64,000 nucleotides of DNA from CAXBES01 sp965367015 (GTDB lineage Bacteria > Bacteroidota > Bacteroidia > Flavobacteriales > Flavobacteriaceae), in contig CBDUGY010000001.1 in the NCBI GenBank assembly GCA_965367015.1, positions 1-64,000 on the forward strand. Reading direction: 5' to 3'. Within the stretch, counting starts at the first letter, position 1. Every line of letters starts with the position of its first letter. Shown piece by piece: positions 63,542-64,000 of the stretch. Position numbers and translations under genes: made by a program. Below the pieces are notes generated by a model that was given only the letters and a program-made list of their open reading frames with translations, made no database searches and was not told where the DNA came from.

Positions 63542-64000
63542 AATTTACTAATCTATTACCCTACAATAATTATAGACTTTTTAACGAAATTGGAGTTTTG
63601 CCTAATATTCTTCAATAAATTGGGTAAAAACGTCTTCAAAAATACAAAATATCTAAGTTTAATGACTTCTCGGAGTGTTAATTTTAGTGCTTTTCTAATA
63701 AAAAAGGCGCTATTGATGGTTTTTGTTTTACTTAATCTTTCTTAAAAATTAAAAGTAAATAAAGGTGTAAGTACTTAAAATACTAAAAGATAATTTTTCG
63801 TTCTTCAGAATCTTACCGAGGTAGTTAAATCTTTTCTAAAAGAATATTTACGCTAATGTAATGTTTGAAGAAACACATGGCAAGAAGTGCAGGTCTTCAT
63901 TTATAAATACAGATATATTTCTTTAAGAAGGACTTAGGATTATAAAATTGTTCCACTTTGCTATCCTTTGTTTGTACGTTAACTTGTATTTTTGCATCCC
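63542..64000. other. Intergenic sequence, no gene recognised
   Basis: The last 459 bp hold no gene that I can support. Sequence is AT-rich with no clear hairpin terminator. An exact TAnnTTTG box (TATTTTTG, 63987-63994) lies at the very end and may serve a plus-strand gene to the right of the window. Confidence 0.4.

Noticed and set aside
1..64000. Search for tRNA, rRNA and riboswitches
   Set aside because: No cloverleaf, rRNA core or known riboswitch consensus was recognised by eye in the intergenic regions; a covariance-model scan would settle this.

Overview
The window is a chromosomal stretch of a marine-type member of the Flavobacteriaceae (Bacteroidota). Evidence for this is the low GC, the many promoters of the Bacteroidota form TAnnTTTG, the weak or absent Shine-Dalgarno signals, the SpII lipoproteins, the TonB receptors with a carboxypeptidase-regulatory N-domain, a type IX secretion (T9SS) locus with SprF/PorP, T9SS type A and type B sorting domains, and DUF families typical of this group (DUF3078, DUF2480, DUF6268, DUF5689). 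A truncated PL7 alginate lyase at the left edge points to use of algal polysaccharide. No tRNA, rRNA, CRISPR array, prophage or intact insertion sequence was seen.

Layout. 1-9.8 kb: PL7 alginate lyase with a palindromic operator over its promoter; SDR-type threonine dehydrogenase; a small lipoprotein; M13 and M28 metallopeptidases; an SDR protein; a CBS protein; a NUMOD4/HNH plus zinc-ribbon pair. 9.8-16.1 kb: an outer-membrane protein, ileS (type 2, with a swapped GXHH signature), a DksA-like protein, an auto-adhesin-like secreted protein and lspA. 16.2-20.7 kb, minus strand: a small membrane-protein pair, then a RimK-type operon (two ATP-grasp ligases, a retropepsin-like protease, an AspA/AstE-type zinc hydrolase and 5-formyl-THF cyclo-ligase). 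20.9-30.7 kb, plus strand: uvrC, a patatin/BamA fusion, tyrosine catabolism (hmgA, hppD) with a palindromic interspersed element between them, then a DUF3108 protein, tryptophan 2,3-dioxygenase and an M23 peptidase.

30.8-40.6 kb: an Oar-like TonB receptor, a four-helix membrane protein, then a secreted DNase I-fold nuclease/phosphatase divergent from a second TonB receptor and a DUF5689 (OB-fold-like) lipoprotein; together these may take up nucleic acid or phosphodiesters. 40.6-45.5 kb, minus strand: a T9SS/gliding type locus (type B CTD protein, SprF/PorP, PorE-like OmpA protein). 45.7-49.5 kb: a cytoplasmic paralogue of the nuclease, hflX, DUF3078 and DUF2480. 49.6-56.6 kb, minus strand: the complete SUF iron-sulfur operon sufA-B-lipoprotein-C-D-S-META lipoprotein-E-T, whose 3' end is duplicated as two tandem units of about 145 bp.

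56.8-63.5 kb, minus strand: two paralogous T9SS-exported choice-of-anchor B proteins, a seven-repeat propeller lipoprotein, an MbnP-family protein and a di-haem MauG/MbnH-like peroxidase. MbnH/MbnP is known from methanobactin operons as a copper protein whose tryptophan is oxidised by its partner peroxidase; here it stands without methanobactin genes and beside cell-surface proteins. I regard this as the most promising candidate for an undescribed system in the window. Functional assignments rest on motifs and family recall; no database search was run.
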